Positions 18,327-25,227 of a stretch of 41,448 bases of DNA are shown one piece after another. The DNA is taken from NCBI GenBank assembly GCA_946549035.1, contig CAMNQH010000029.1:1-41448 (forward strand), written 5' to 3'. Source of the stretch: an uncultured Lachnospiraceae bacterium (GTDB lineage: Bacteria; Bacillota; Clostridia; Lachnospirales; Lachnospiraceae). The notes under the pieces are model-generated. The model was not told where the DNA came from and did no database searches. It saw only the letters and a list, made by a program, of their open reading frames with translations. Each line of letters opens with the position of its first letter. Positions within the stretch are counted from its first letter, which is position 1. The translations under genes and the position numbers were made by a program.

Positions 18327-19264
18327 ATGGGAAAGATAAAGGAGATCCTGAAAAAAAATGAAAGATTCATGAATGTCTACCGTAAAGGGCTGAATGATAT
18401 TATACGCTTCATGTCTTTGCATTGTCCGGTTTTGTTAAGCCGGATTCAGTATCGTCAGCGGATGGGACGCAGGCTCAATCTGAAGCATCCGGTTTATTTG
18501 AATGAAAAGCTGATGTGGCTTAAATTTTACAAGTATACGGACAACCCGGACGTGACAAGATGCATTGATAAATACCAGGTTCGGGACTACGTAAAAGAAT
18601 GCGGGTTAGGGCATCTTTTGAACGAGCTTTATGGTGTTTGGGAAAATGCCAGGGATATTGAATGGGACTTATTGCCCGAGCGGTTTGCTATCAAATGTAA
18701 TCATGGGTGCGGATTTAATTTGATCTGTAGGGAGAAACGTACCTTTGATATATCGGCTGCCACAGAGAAACTTAATGAGTGGATGCATAAGGAAAGCTGG
18801 ACAGAACACGCGGAAACAAATTACAGAGGGATCCATAAAAAAATTATTTGTGAGAAATTTTTGGAGGGGGGGGGGTAAACAAAAGTTTGCCTGTGGACTA
18901 TAAGATTTATTGTTTTCATGGGGAACCCTTGTATATCGGAAATTTTATAGAACGGGATATGGAAGCGGCTTCATTAGTGAGAGGATACTTTGATTTGAAT
19001 TGGAATCCGTCTTCCGTTTTTAAATATAAAGACGATATGGATCTCTCAAAATTTCCCAAGCCGGATAAGCTGGATGAAATGCTAGAGTATGCCAGGATAT
19101 TAAGCGCCCCGTTTCCATTTGTACGTGTAGATTTTTATGTGGTTGGAGACAAGGTTGTGTTTGGAGAACTGACCTTTACGCCCACGGGATGTTTAGCTGA
19201 TTACTATACAGAGGAAGCGAGTAAACAGTTGGGGGATGCTTTAGTGCTGGGTGAAAAATCATGA
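18327..19264 (+). pseudogene. TupA-like ATP-grasp amidoligase, frame broken at a G10 tract (possibly phase-variable)
   Basis: Reading from ATG 18327 gives 183 codons ending in E-G-G-G-stop at 18878, immediately after ten G residues (18866-18875). The remaining protein continues one frame over to 19264. One extra G (11) or two fewer (8) joins them into a 312-aa protein reading '...FLEGGG-VNKSLPVDYKIYCF...', the usual length and continuity for TupA-like ATP-grasp proteins. Visible motifs are 'LNEKLMWLKFYKYTD', 'RFAIKCNHGCGFN', 'VRVDFYV' and 'GELTFTPTG' (metal-binding end of ATP-grasp). Family members are thought to link amino acids to sugar acids, as in teichuronopeptide. The next gene, a racemase, overlaps its stop as ATGA, supporting one functional unit. 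Confidence 0.85.
18866..18875 (+). repeat. Poly-G tract (G10) in the amidoligase gene
   Basis: Ten consecutive G bases. With ten the upper frame stops at the adjacent TAA; with 11 or 8 the 312-aa frame is open. Long G runs inside coding sequence are classical slipped-strand mispairing sites, and also classical places for consensus-length errors. Confidence 0.9.
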
Positions 19265-19965
19265 GAGCTGCTGAGAAGAAGACCTTGGGGATTATTGGAG
19301 GAATGGGGCCGGGAGCTACGGCGGAACTGTTCAGAAAAATTGTCCGTCTTACAAAAGCTTCTTGTGACAGAGACCATATTCACGTATTAATTGATAATAA
19401 TACAAGGATATCAGACCGCACGACAGCTATTAAAAGGGGGAATCAAGAACCGGTTTCTGAAATATGTGAATCCGGAAAAAAATTGATAAAAATGGGGGCG
19501 CAGCTATTGGTGATGCCCTGTAACACATCCCACTATTTTTTTCAGCAGATTCAGGAACAGTTAAGTGTTCCAATGATTCATATGGTGTATGAAACGGCAA
19601 GGTTTTGCAGTCGGCAGGGATTCCAAAAGGTAGGTGTTTTAGGGACAGACGGGACAGTAGCTGGTAATCTTTACCAAAAGGAATTACAAAAATTTGGGAT
19701 TGAAACGGTTTATCCTGGGAAAGAAGGACAAATAGCTGTTATGTCTGTGATTTATGACTATGTAAAAGCGGGAAGAACCCCAGATGCGTCTATGCTGCAA
19801 CCCTATTTGGAATTCATGAAAGGGCAAGGGTGCCAACGGTTTATTCTGGGATGCACAGAGTTACCCCTTGTATTTCGAAAGGAGCCTGCTATGTATATTG
19901 ATTCCCTGGAAATACTGGCTAAAACGGCAATCTTAGAAGCAGGGTATGAAGTAAAAGAAGATTAA
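19261..19965 (+). CDS. Aspartate/glutamate racemase family protein
   Basis: A 234-aa protein with 'GIIGGMGPGATAELF' at the N-terminus and the two catalytic cysteines in 'VMPCNTSH' (Cys87) and 'LGCTELPL' (Cys198), as in aspartate racemase/RacX/YgeA. It interconverts L and D amino acids by a two-base mechanism in the cytoplasm. It overlaps the TupA-like amidoligase by four bases, so the most economical reading is that it supplies a D-amino acid (Asp or Glu) for attachment to the polysaccharide. Substrate is inferred. Confidence 0.9.
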   Translation: MRAAEKKTLGIIGGMGPGATAELFRKIVRLTKASCDRDHIHVLIDNNTRISDRTTAIKRGNQEPVSEICESGKKLIKMGAQLLVMPCNTSHYFFQQIQEQLSVPMIHMVYETARFCSRQGFQKVGVLGTDGTVAGNLYQKELQKFGIETVYPGKEGQIAVMSVIYDYVKAGRTPDASMLQPYLEFMKGQGCQRFILGCTELPLVFRKEPAMYIDSLEILAKTAILEAGYEVKED

Positions 19966-20031
19966 ACTGCATGGGTTGATGTACAGAAGGGAAGGAAGAA
20001 TATATTTGTTTGGGCCAGATAAGGAGGAGAT

Positions 20032-20687
20032 ATGGAAATTAGGACGTTACTTCAAATATCCATATGCAAGACGTTATATTTAAATTACCATTATTTTGGA
20101 TTCCAGGGGCTGTTACGTCTGCCTGTGATTGCCAGCAGAAACTTGAAAATAGCAAAGGCAAAGGGGAAAATATCTGTATCGGGGAAACGTGCCTCCGTAT
20201 TACTGGGATTTGGAAACCCGGGGATTACAGACCGGAGATATCAAAGGGCTATTTTTGAAGTGGGGGGGGTGAACTGATATTCGATGGAAGAGCTGTATTT
20301 GCTCCTGGAACAAAAATTATAAATAGCGGGACCATTGTATTTGGAGAAAATTTTGATATGAAGGCGTTGTCCGCCATTATTTGTGAAAAGGATATTGTAT
20401 TTGGAAAGGATGCGTTGATTTCCTGGGAGTGTCTCATTATGGATACGGATTTCCATAACATTTATGACGGAGTAGAAGAGAATGATAAAAGAGTAAATAA
20501 TCCGGAGAAAATTTTCATAGGCGCTCATGTCTGGGTTGGATGTAGGAGCAGTATTTTAAAGGGGAGCCATATCCCGGATGGGTCTGTGGTGGGTGCAGGA
20601 AGTGTTGTTTGTAAAAAGCTGCATGAGGAAAATTCTGTATATTGCGGAAACAGGGTGGTCAGGAGCAATATTGTTTGGAGGCGATAA
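20032..20687 (+). pseudogene. Hexapeptide-repeat (left-handed beta-helix) acetyltransferase, frame broken at a G8 tract
   Basis: From ATG 20032 (strong AAGGAGGAGAT site) the frame runs 81 codons and stops at 20277, eight bases past a G8 tract (20262-20269). With nine G (or six) it continues '...FEVGGGELIFDGRA...' to 20687, giving 218 aa. The first part, 'LLQISICKTLYLNYHYFG', is the usual N-terminus of WcaF-like O-acetyltransferases; the second part has the hexapeptide coil 'IFIGAHVWVGCRSSILKG' and 'IPDGSVVGAGSVVCKK'. It would O- or N-acetylate a sugar of the repeat unit. It is the last gene of locus 1. Confidence 0.86.
20262..20269 (+). repeat. Poly-G tract (G8) in the acetyltransferase gene
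   Basis: Eight consecutive G bases. Eight gives a truncated 81-aa product; nine or six would restore the 218-aa frame. Confidence 0.88.
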
Positions 20688-20748
20688 ATGAATTGACAAA
20701 AAGCATAGTTATCGGCTGGGAGGATTGTCAATAAGAAGTTACGGTTTT

Positions 20749-20808
20749 AACCACATCAATTTAAAAAAGTACAAATCAAGACCGTACACTTTTTTAATTG
20801 ATGTGGTT
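20749..20808. terminator. Long hairpin between convergent genes, probable bidirectional terminator
   Basis: Arms at 20749-20770 and 20788-20808 are complementary over 21 pairs with one unpaired T, and a loop of 17 bases. The stems carry an A6 tract on the left and T6 on the right, so either transcript forms a hairpin with U-rich sequence. It lies between the end of locus 1 and the convergent small gene at 20833-21030. The outer tails are not strongly T-rich, so efficiency is uncertain. Confidence 0.65.
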
Positions 20809-20832
20809 ATTTCGTTGTAATTATACGGTATG

Positions 20833-21030
20833 TTATTCTTTAATTATATCTAATTCAGTGAGATTGATACCTGAAGCTGTCAATATGACCTTTAGCGCCG
20901 CATATCTTCTTTTCATCTTTTTGTATGCATCTGATTCTTTTTCACAAGATATCATATAATCTTGCAGTCTTTCAAATTCTTCAACGTTCTTTTGCATCAT
21001 TTCTTTTTCAGTCATTTCTATTACTCCCAT
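20833..21030 (-). CDS. Small uncharacterised charged helical protein (65 aa)
   Basis: Starts at the complement of 21028-21030 with AAGGCGGTGAG at good spacing, and has a near-perfect promoter 46 bases upstream, so it is a real gene. The protein is highly charged and helical ('EKEMMQKNVEEFERLQDYM', 'YKKMKRRYAALKVIL'), compatible with a short coiled coil; no membrane segment or known domain. It is the only minus-strand gene in the window and sits between locus 1 and the putative invertible promoter of locus 2. In the present orientation that promoter also points toward it. A regulatory role is possible but unproven. Confidence 0.75.
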   Translation of the reverse strand: MGVIEMTEKEMMQKNVEEFERLQDYMISCEKESDAYKKMKRRYAALKVILTASGINLTELDIIKE

Positions 21031-21075
21031 GGTCTCACCGCCTTTTCATTTATACAGTTGCCTGTTACTAAATTT

Positions 21076-21104
21076 ATTATAGCGGTTTTGTTTGTTCGTG
21101 TAAA
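21076..21104 (-). promoter_or_regulatory. Sigma-A promoter of the small divergent gene
   Basis: On the minus strand: TTTACA (21099-21104), 17-bp spacer, TATAAT (21076-21081). The start codon lies about 46 bases beyond the -10. Five of six and six of six consensus matches at ideal spacing. Confidence 0.85.
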
Positions 21105-21204
21105 GTGCTTATTTGGGGATGATAAAATCGCAGAAGGGAGGGATACTCTACAGATATCTCTGAGAATAGAATTCCAGACAAGCTTTGGATGTGGAAATTA
21201 TTTA

Positions 21205-21223
21205 TAATGAAGTAAGTTCCTTC
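21205..21223 (+). repeat. Inverted repeat, left arm
   Basis: Nineteen bases, perfectly complementary in reverse to 21544-21562. It is TAAT followed by the 15-bp near-palindrome GAAGTAAGTTCCTTC (six of seven pairs symmetric about the central G), as expected for a recombinase crossover site. Confidence 0.9.
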
Positions 21224-21276
21224 ATGACACGGTAAAGGTCAGTCAAATGACGTTAAGAAAATACATCAATGCCTTA

Positions 21277-21305
21277 CTTATATCATTTGCACTTACTTTT
21301 GTCAA
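21277..21305 (-). promoter_or_regulatory. Near-consensus promoter inside the invertible segment, pointing left
   Basis: On the minus strand: TTGACA (21300-21305), 17-bp spacer, TATAAG (21277-21282). This is the best promoter match in the gap, with a perfect -35 and five of six in the -10. Transcription would start near 21270 and leave through the left inverted-repeat arm. Confidence 0.85.
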
Positions 21306-21398
21306 GTTATTTTCATGATTTCGGAGAGCTAAAACCATTGCAGATATATGGTAAGCTTAGAAGGCCTCGTTTAAATTGGGGGATGTAAAATCTATATT

Positions 21399-21494
21399 AG
21401 TCAAAATTATAGTCAATATCAAGCGGCCAAAGCCTGTAAAATCACAATAAAAGTATGTTTTGGCGCGATCTATTCGCAGTCAAAATTGTGGTCA
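21399..21494 (+). repeat. Pair of 17-bp direct repeats inside the invertible segment
   Basis: 21399-21415 and 21478-21494 share AGTCAAAATT-[AG]-T-[AG]-GTCA with two differences, 79 bp apart. A TGTAAAATC word also recurs nearby (21384 and 21435). They could be binding sites for a regulator or recombination accessory factor; nothing more specific is visible. Confidence 0.5.
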
Positions 21495-21498
21495 GAGA

Positions 21499-21538
21499 AA
21501 AGCGAATCCTCGCTAAATACGGGGAATTCGCTTTTTTT
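21499..21538 (+). terminator. Rho-independent terminator facing the locus 2 operon
   Basis: Stem AAAGCGAATCC (21499-21509) pairs with GGAATTCGCTTT (21523-21534) with one bulged A, followed by T7 at 21532-21538. It lies six bases inside the right inverted-repeat arm. In the present orientation it should stop rightward transcription before the helicase gene. Confidence 0.82.
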
Positions 21539-21543
21539 GTATG

Positions 21544-21562
21544 GAAGGAACTTACTTCATTA
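21544..21562 (-). repeat. Inverted repeat, right arm
   Basis: Exact reverse complement of 21205-21223, ending 58 bp before the helicase start codon. Confidence 0.9.
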
Positions 21563-21620
21563 CATATGGACATACCCTTAGGTAAATCATTTTTGTCCAA
21601 GATTATAAGGAGATATTTAC

Positions 21621-23729
21621 ATGGGCGTCACACTGTTTGGGCATAATCAGGCCGCCTATGAGGCCGCCGTCTCACAAATGAAAACATTCGGGAAAGCCGC
21701 CGTCATCCATCCCACTGGAACCGGGAAATCCTTTCTTGCTTTTAAGCTTTGCGCCGACCATCCAGGGGATAAGGTCTGCTGGCTTTCCCCCTCGGAGCAT
21801 ATTTTTGCCACCCAAAAGGAGAACTGGCAAAAAGCAGGCGGAGAGGAGCTTTTCAATATCACTTTCCTGACCTACGCCAGGCTGATGATGTTGGGGGAGG
21901 AAGAAATGAAGGAAATTCGTCCTTCCTATATCATCCTGGATGAATTCCACCGCTGCGGTGCAAAAATGTGGGGCCAGGGAGTGCAGCGCCTCTTAATGTG
22001 CTGTCCTCATGTCCCTCTCCTTGGCCTTTCCGCTACCAATATCCGTTACCTGGATAACCAGCGGGATATGGCGGATGAGCTGTTTGACGGCAGCGTAGCG
22101 TCAGAGATGACCTTAGGGGAAGCCATTGTCCGGGGCATCCTGTACCCGCCCAAATACGTGCTGTCGGTGTTTTCTTACCAGAAAGAGTTACAGCAGTATG
22201 AAGCCCAGGTGCGGGCTGCCAAGGGAAAGGCGGCCCGGGAAGCGGCGGGGAAAGCCTTAGAAGCTCTGCGCCGCGCCTTAGAGAGGGCGGAAGGGATGGA
22301 AGAGGTATTCCGGAAGAATATGCCGGATCCGAGGGGGAAATACATCGTCTTTTGTGCGGGAAAGAGCCATATGGAAGAGATGATGAGGAAGGTCCCGGAG
22401 TGGTTTGGGAAGGTGGACGCATCCCCTCATGTCTACGGGGTCTATTCTCAGGACCCGGAGGCGGAGCAGTCCTTCCGGGCCTTTAAGGAAGATGAGAGCG
22501 GGCATTTGAAGCTATTGTTCTGCATAGACATGCTCAACGAGGGGATTCATGTGGAAGGGGTAAGCGGAGTCATCCTGTTGCGTCCCACAGTGTCCCCGGT
22601 GGTATACAAGCAGCAGATTGGCCGTGCCCTGTCCGCCAGCAGGAAGAAGGAAGCAGTCGTTTTTGACGTGGTGTTAAACGTAGAGAATTTGTGCAGCATC
22701 AGCGCCTTGGAAGAAGAGATGGAGGAGGCGTTAAAGCGGTTCCGCCTCCAGGGAAAGGAAGAAAGAATCGTATTCCCCAGGTTTCAGGTAGCGGATGAAG
22801 CGAAGGACTGTATCCGCCTGTTCCAGGCTCTGGAGGGAACGCTTAGCGCATCCTGGGAGATGATGTATGCATGTGCAGAGGAATATGCAAAAGAAAAGGG
22901 GAACCTGGAGGTTCCCAAACGTTATCGGACGGCAAAAGGGTATTCCCTGGGACAGTGGCTGGACACCCAAAGGCGCGTATATGCAAAGAAGGCGGCCGGG
23001 AGGCTGACCCCGGAGCAGGTCATCCGGTTAGAGAAAATCGGAATGCGATGGGAAGGGGGCTGGGAGGCGTCCTGGGAGAGGAACCTTTCATGTGCCAGGC
23101 GGTATTACAAAGAACATGGCCATCTGTTAGTAGGAGCCAGGGAAGAAGCGTATGGAGTTGCCTTGGGGAGATGGATATGTCAGTTACGTGTGGCCAAAAA
23201 GAAGGAAGAGGGGGTTGGGGGTCTGTCCCCAGAGCGAATCCAGGAATTAGAAGAGATAGGAATGGTATGGGATGTACCGGCGTATCAATGGGAGAGAAAT
23301 TATGCATCTGCAAAACGTTACTATCAAAAATACGGGAACTTAGACGTGCCAGGAGATTATATAGATGAATTCGGTATTCGTTTGGGAGCCTGGATTGCCA
23401 AATTGCGAACCGCCCGAAGGTCCTTAGGCTATCAAGGAGCAGAGCTTACCCAGGAACAGGCAGCCAGACTGGAGAACATAGGGATGGATTGGGAAAAGAA
23501 GTGGGACGCGGCATGGGAAAAATCCTATCAAGCGGCCAAGGCCTATTATGAATCCACCGGAAGTTTGGATGTACCGGTCAGTTACCAGACGAAGGAGGGC
23601 TGCCGCCTGGGAAAATGGGTGCGCCGCCAGCGGGATGCTTATAAGTGTGGGAATTTGACTGGAGAGCGGAGGAAAAAACTGGATGTTATAGGTATGACCT
23701 GGGAATCCAAACGGATATGGAAGGGATGA
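21621..23729 (+). CDS. Superfamily-II DEAD/DEAH-like helicase with four C-terminal HA repeats
   Basis: 702 aa, ATG 21621 with AAGGAGATATTTAC. RecA-like domain 1: 'IHPTGTGKS' Walker A (residues 29-37), 'ILDEFHRCG' Walker B (D-E-F-H, 107-110), 'LSATN' motif III (136-140). RecA-like domain 2: 'YIVFCAGKS' (241-249), 'LLFCIDMLNEGIHVEG' motif V (298-313), 'QQIGRALSAS' motif VI (331-340). From about residue 410 four HA repeats of roughly 65-72 aa run to the C-terminus. This is an ATP-driven nucleic-acid translocase whose target is unknown. It is the first gene after the putative invertible promoter and leads the glycan operon; a paralog leads locus 1. A regulatory, antitermination-like or recombination role is an inference from position only. 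Confidence 0.92.
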   Translation: MGVTLFGHNQAAYEAAVSQMKTFGKAAVIHPTGTGKSFLAFKLCADHPGDKVCWLSPSEHIFATQKENWQKAGGEELFNITFLTYARLMMLGEEEMKEIRPSYIILDEFHRCGAKMWGQGVQRLLMCCPHVPLLGLSATNIRYLDNQRDMADELFDGSVASEMTLGEAIVRGILYPPKYVLSVFSYQKELQQYEAQVRAAKGKAAREAAGKALEALRRALERAEGMEEVFRKNMPDPRGKYIVFCAGKSHMEEMMRKVPEWFGKVDASPHVYGVYSQDPEAEQSFRAFKEDESGHLKLLFCIDMLNEGIHVEGVSGVILLRPTVSPVVYKQQIGRALSASRKKEAVVFDVVLNVENLCSISALEEEMEEALKRFRLQGKEERIVFPRFQVADEAKDCIRLFQALEGTLSASWEMMYACAEEYAKEKGNLEVPKRYRTAKGYSLGQWLDTQRRVYAKKAAGRLTPEQVIRLEKIGMRWEGGWEASWERNLSCARRYYKEHGHLLVGAREEAYGVALGRWICQLRVAKKKEEGVGGLSPERIQELEEIGMVWDVPAYQWERNYASAKRYYQKYGNLDVPGDYIDEFGIRLGAWIAKLRTARRSLGYQGAELTQEQAARLENIGMDWEKKWDAAWEKSYQAAKAYYESTGSLDVPVSYQTKEGCRLGKWVRRQRDAYKCGNLTGERRKKLDVIGMTWESKRIWKG
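23163..23317 (+). repeat. Near-identical direct repeat, copy 2 (partner 1-155)
   Basis: Lies in HA repeats 2-3 of the complete helicase and is 152/155 identical to the beginning of the window. Such synonymous-site identity next to clearly diverged sequence suggests recent gene conversion or recombination. Confidence 0.9.
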
Positions 23730-23783
23730 CCATAAGAAGCATAGAGAAATATTTTATGAAACGAAAATAGGGGAGTTAGGATT

Positions 23784-24542
23784 ATGGAATTAGGTTTAAA
23801 GGGCAGGACTGTTTTGGTGGTAGGAGCCAGCAAAGGAATTGGAAGAAGCATTGTCGCAGGATTCGCAGAAGAAGGCTGTAAGATTGTGGCCGTTGCGCGT
23901 TCGGAGGCGCTTTTACAAGAGGTAAAGGAGGAATGCCTAAAGAAGGGGGCAGAATCTTTTGATTACGAAGTCCAGGATCTTATGGAGTGTGATATAAAAG
24001 CTTTTGCGGGGAAGCTTTTGGAGAACTATGGGCTTTTTGACATAGTTATTCATAATGTAGGCGGTTCGCTGGTAAGCCGTGATTATTTCAGCGGTGCAGA
24101 GGAATGGAATTACGCTTTAAAGTTTAATGCAGTTGCGGCCATTGATATGAACAGCGTGTTCCTTCCTCCAATGGTAAAGCGCGGAAACGGGCGGGTCATA
24201 CATATTTCCTCTATTTCTGCAGTTATGCTGCGGGGAAACCCTTTGTATGCATCTGCAAAAGCATTCCTGAATGCATATGTAACCACCGTTGGGCGGCAGC
24301 TGGCGTCAACAGGTGTTTTATTGTGTTCGGTTATGCCAGGGGCAGTATCCTTTGAAGGCAGCTATTGGGATGCATATGTAAAAGAAGGCCATCCCAGAGT
24401 AGCGGACTTTTTGAGGCACCATCAGGCGATAGATCGTTTTGGGACGCCGGAGGAAATTGCGGACGTTGTTTTGTTTTTGGCCAGTGGGAAGTCATCCTTT
24501 ATGGCGGCGGCCAACATACCTGTGGACGGGGCCAATATGTAA
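23784..24542 (+). CDS. Short-chain dehydrogenase/reductase (classical SDR, FabG-like)
   Basis: A 252-aa classical SDR. Cofactor motif 'VGASKGIGRS' (residues 13-22), structural 'HNVGG' (90-94), catalytic Ser in 'HISSIS' and Tyr155/Lys159 in 'YASAK'. The C-terminal 'VDGANM' is typical. In this operon it precedes the initiating sugar transferase and a split transketolase, so it more likely reduces a keto-sugar or keto-polyol than a fatty-acid intermediate. ATG preceded by GGGGAGTTAGGATT, 54 bp after the helicase stop. Confidence 0.88.
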   Translation: MELGLKGRTVLVVGASKGIGRSIVAGFAEEGCKIVAVARSEALLQEVKEECLKKGAESFDYEVQDLMECDIKAFAGKLLENYGLFDIVIHNVGGSLVSRDYFSGAEEWNYALKFNAVAAIDMNSVFLPPMVKRGNGRVIHISSISAVMLRGNPLYASAKAFLNAYVTTVGRQLASTGVLLCSVMPGAVSFEGSYWDAYVKEGHPRVADFLRHHQAIDRFGTPEEIADVVLFLASGKSSFMAAANIPVDGANM

Positions 24543-24556
24543 GGCGGTACTGGAAG

Positions 24557-25222
24557 ATGAAAAGAACATTTGATGTGATATGCAGCTTGCTTGGGCTTTT
24601 GGCGCTTTCTCCTTTGTTTTTGCTGTTGTCGGTATGGATTGTCCTGGATTCTCCTGGGGGAGTCTTTTTTCGAGGGCCGAGAGTGGGGCAGTATGGCAGG
24701 GAGTTTCGGATCTATAAGTTTCGCAGCATGAAGCCGGATTGTGAAGGGAAGGGAACATGGAACGTGGGGGACGATGACGAGAGGATTACAAAGCTGGGGC
24801 ACATGCTTAGGAAGACAAAGTTAGACGAATTGCCTCAATTACTTAATGTCATCAAAGGGGACATGTCGTTGGTAGGACCCCGGCCGGAATTAAAATATTA
24901 TACAGATATGTACACAAAAGAAGAAAAACCTATTTTGGATTTGAAGCCAGGAATTACGGACTGGGCTTCTATGACCAATTTTCAGCAGTTTGAGGGATTT
25001 ACCAGGGCCGCTGATCCGGATGAATATTATTTGCGGCAGGTAAGGCCGTTAAAATTGCGGCTGCAGTTATACTACCGTTACCATCATAGCTTTTGTTCCG
25101 ATATCAAGTGCATTCTTTGGACGGTATGTAAGACAATTACCCATACTCAGAAGCTGCCGAAGGAAATTCAGACAATCGTAGATGAATACAAATTGGAAGA
25201 AGAGCTGTTTAGAAAGGCGTGA
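24557..25222 (+). CDS. Initiating undecaprenyl-phosphate sugar-1-phosphate transferase of locus 2
   Basis: 221 aa from ATG 24557; longer in-frame reading upstream overlaps the SDR and is not coding. One N-terminal membrane segment ('LGLLALSPLFLLLSVWIVL'), then 'FRIYKFRSM', 'KTKLDELPQLLNVIKGDMSL', 'GPRPELK' and 'PGITDWASM'. PglC/WcaJ-type phosphoglycosyltransferase that commits the first sugar of the locus 2 repeat unit. Its 'WASMTN' variant differs from the 'LAQVKG' of the locus 1 enzyme, so first sugars may differ. Confidence 0.93.
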   Translation: MKRTFDVICSLLGLLALSPLFLLLSVWIVLDSPGGVFFRGPRVGQYGREFRIYKFRSMKPDCEGKGTWNVGDDDERITKLGHMLRKTKLDELPQLLNVIKGDMSLVGPRPELKYYTDMYTKEEKPILDLKPGITDWASMTNFQQFEGFTRAADPDEYYLRQVRPLKLRLQLYYRYHHSFCSDIKCILWTVCKTITHTQKLPKEIQTIVDEYKLEEELFRKA

Positions 25223-25227
25223 AAATT

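Larger units (their letters stand above)
21205..21562. other. Putative invertible promoter element (inverton), shown in OFF orientation
   Basis: A 358-bp unit made of a 19-bp perfect inverted repeat (21205-21223 / 21544-21562) around 320 bp. The interior contains one strong promoter directed leftward (away from the locus 2 operon) and, just inside the right arm, a rho-independent terminator directed at the operon. No convincing promoter lies between the right arm and the helicase start at 21621. After inversion the promoter would sit at about 21462-21490 facing the helicase, and the terminator would face left. This matches the logic of known capsule invertons. No recombinase gene is in the window, so it would have to act in trans. 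Confidence 0.78.

Noticed and set aside
20688-20748. Short tail after the acetyltransferase with a possible 16-codon frame and a TTGACA word
   Set aside because: No convincing -10 at proper spacing and the frame is too short to identify; it could be a gene remnant but cannot be supported.
21418-21436. 19-bp stretch in the invertible segment resembling helicase HA coding sequence near 23527
   Set aside because: 18 of 19 bases match, but similarity does not extend outward and such a match is not very unlikely by chance in 41 kb.
21455-21646. 63-codon + strand open frame across the right inverted-repeat arm and helicase start
   Set aside because: It runs through the terminator and the inverted repeat, lacks a ribosome site and a plausible protein sequence; treated as chance.
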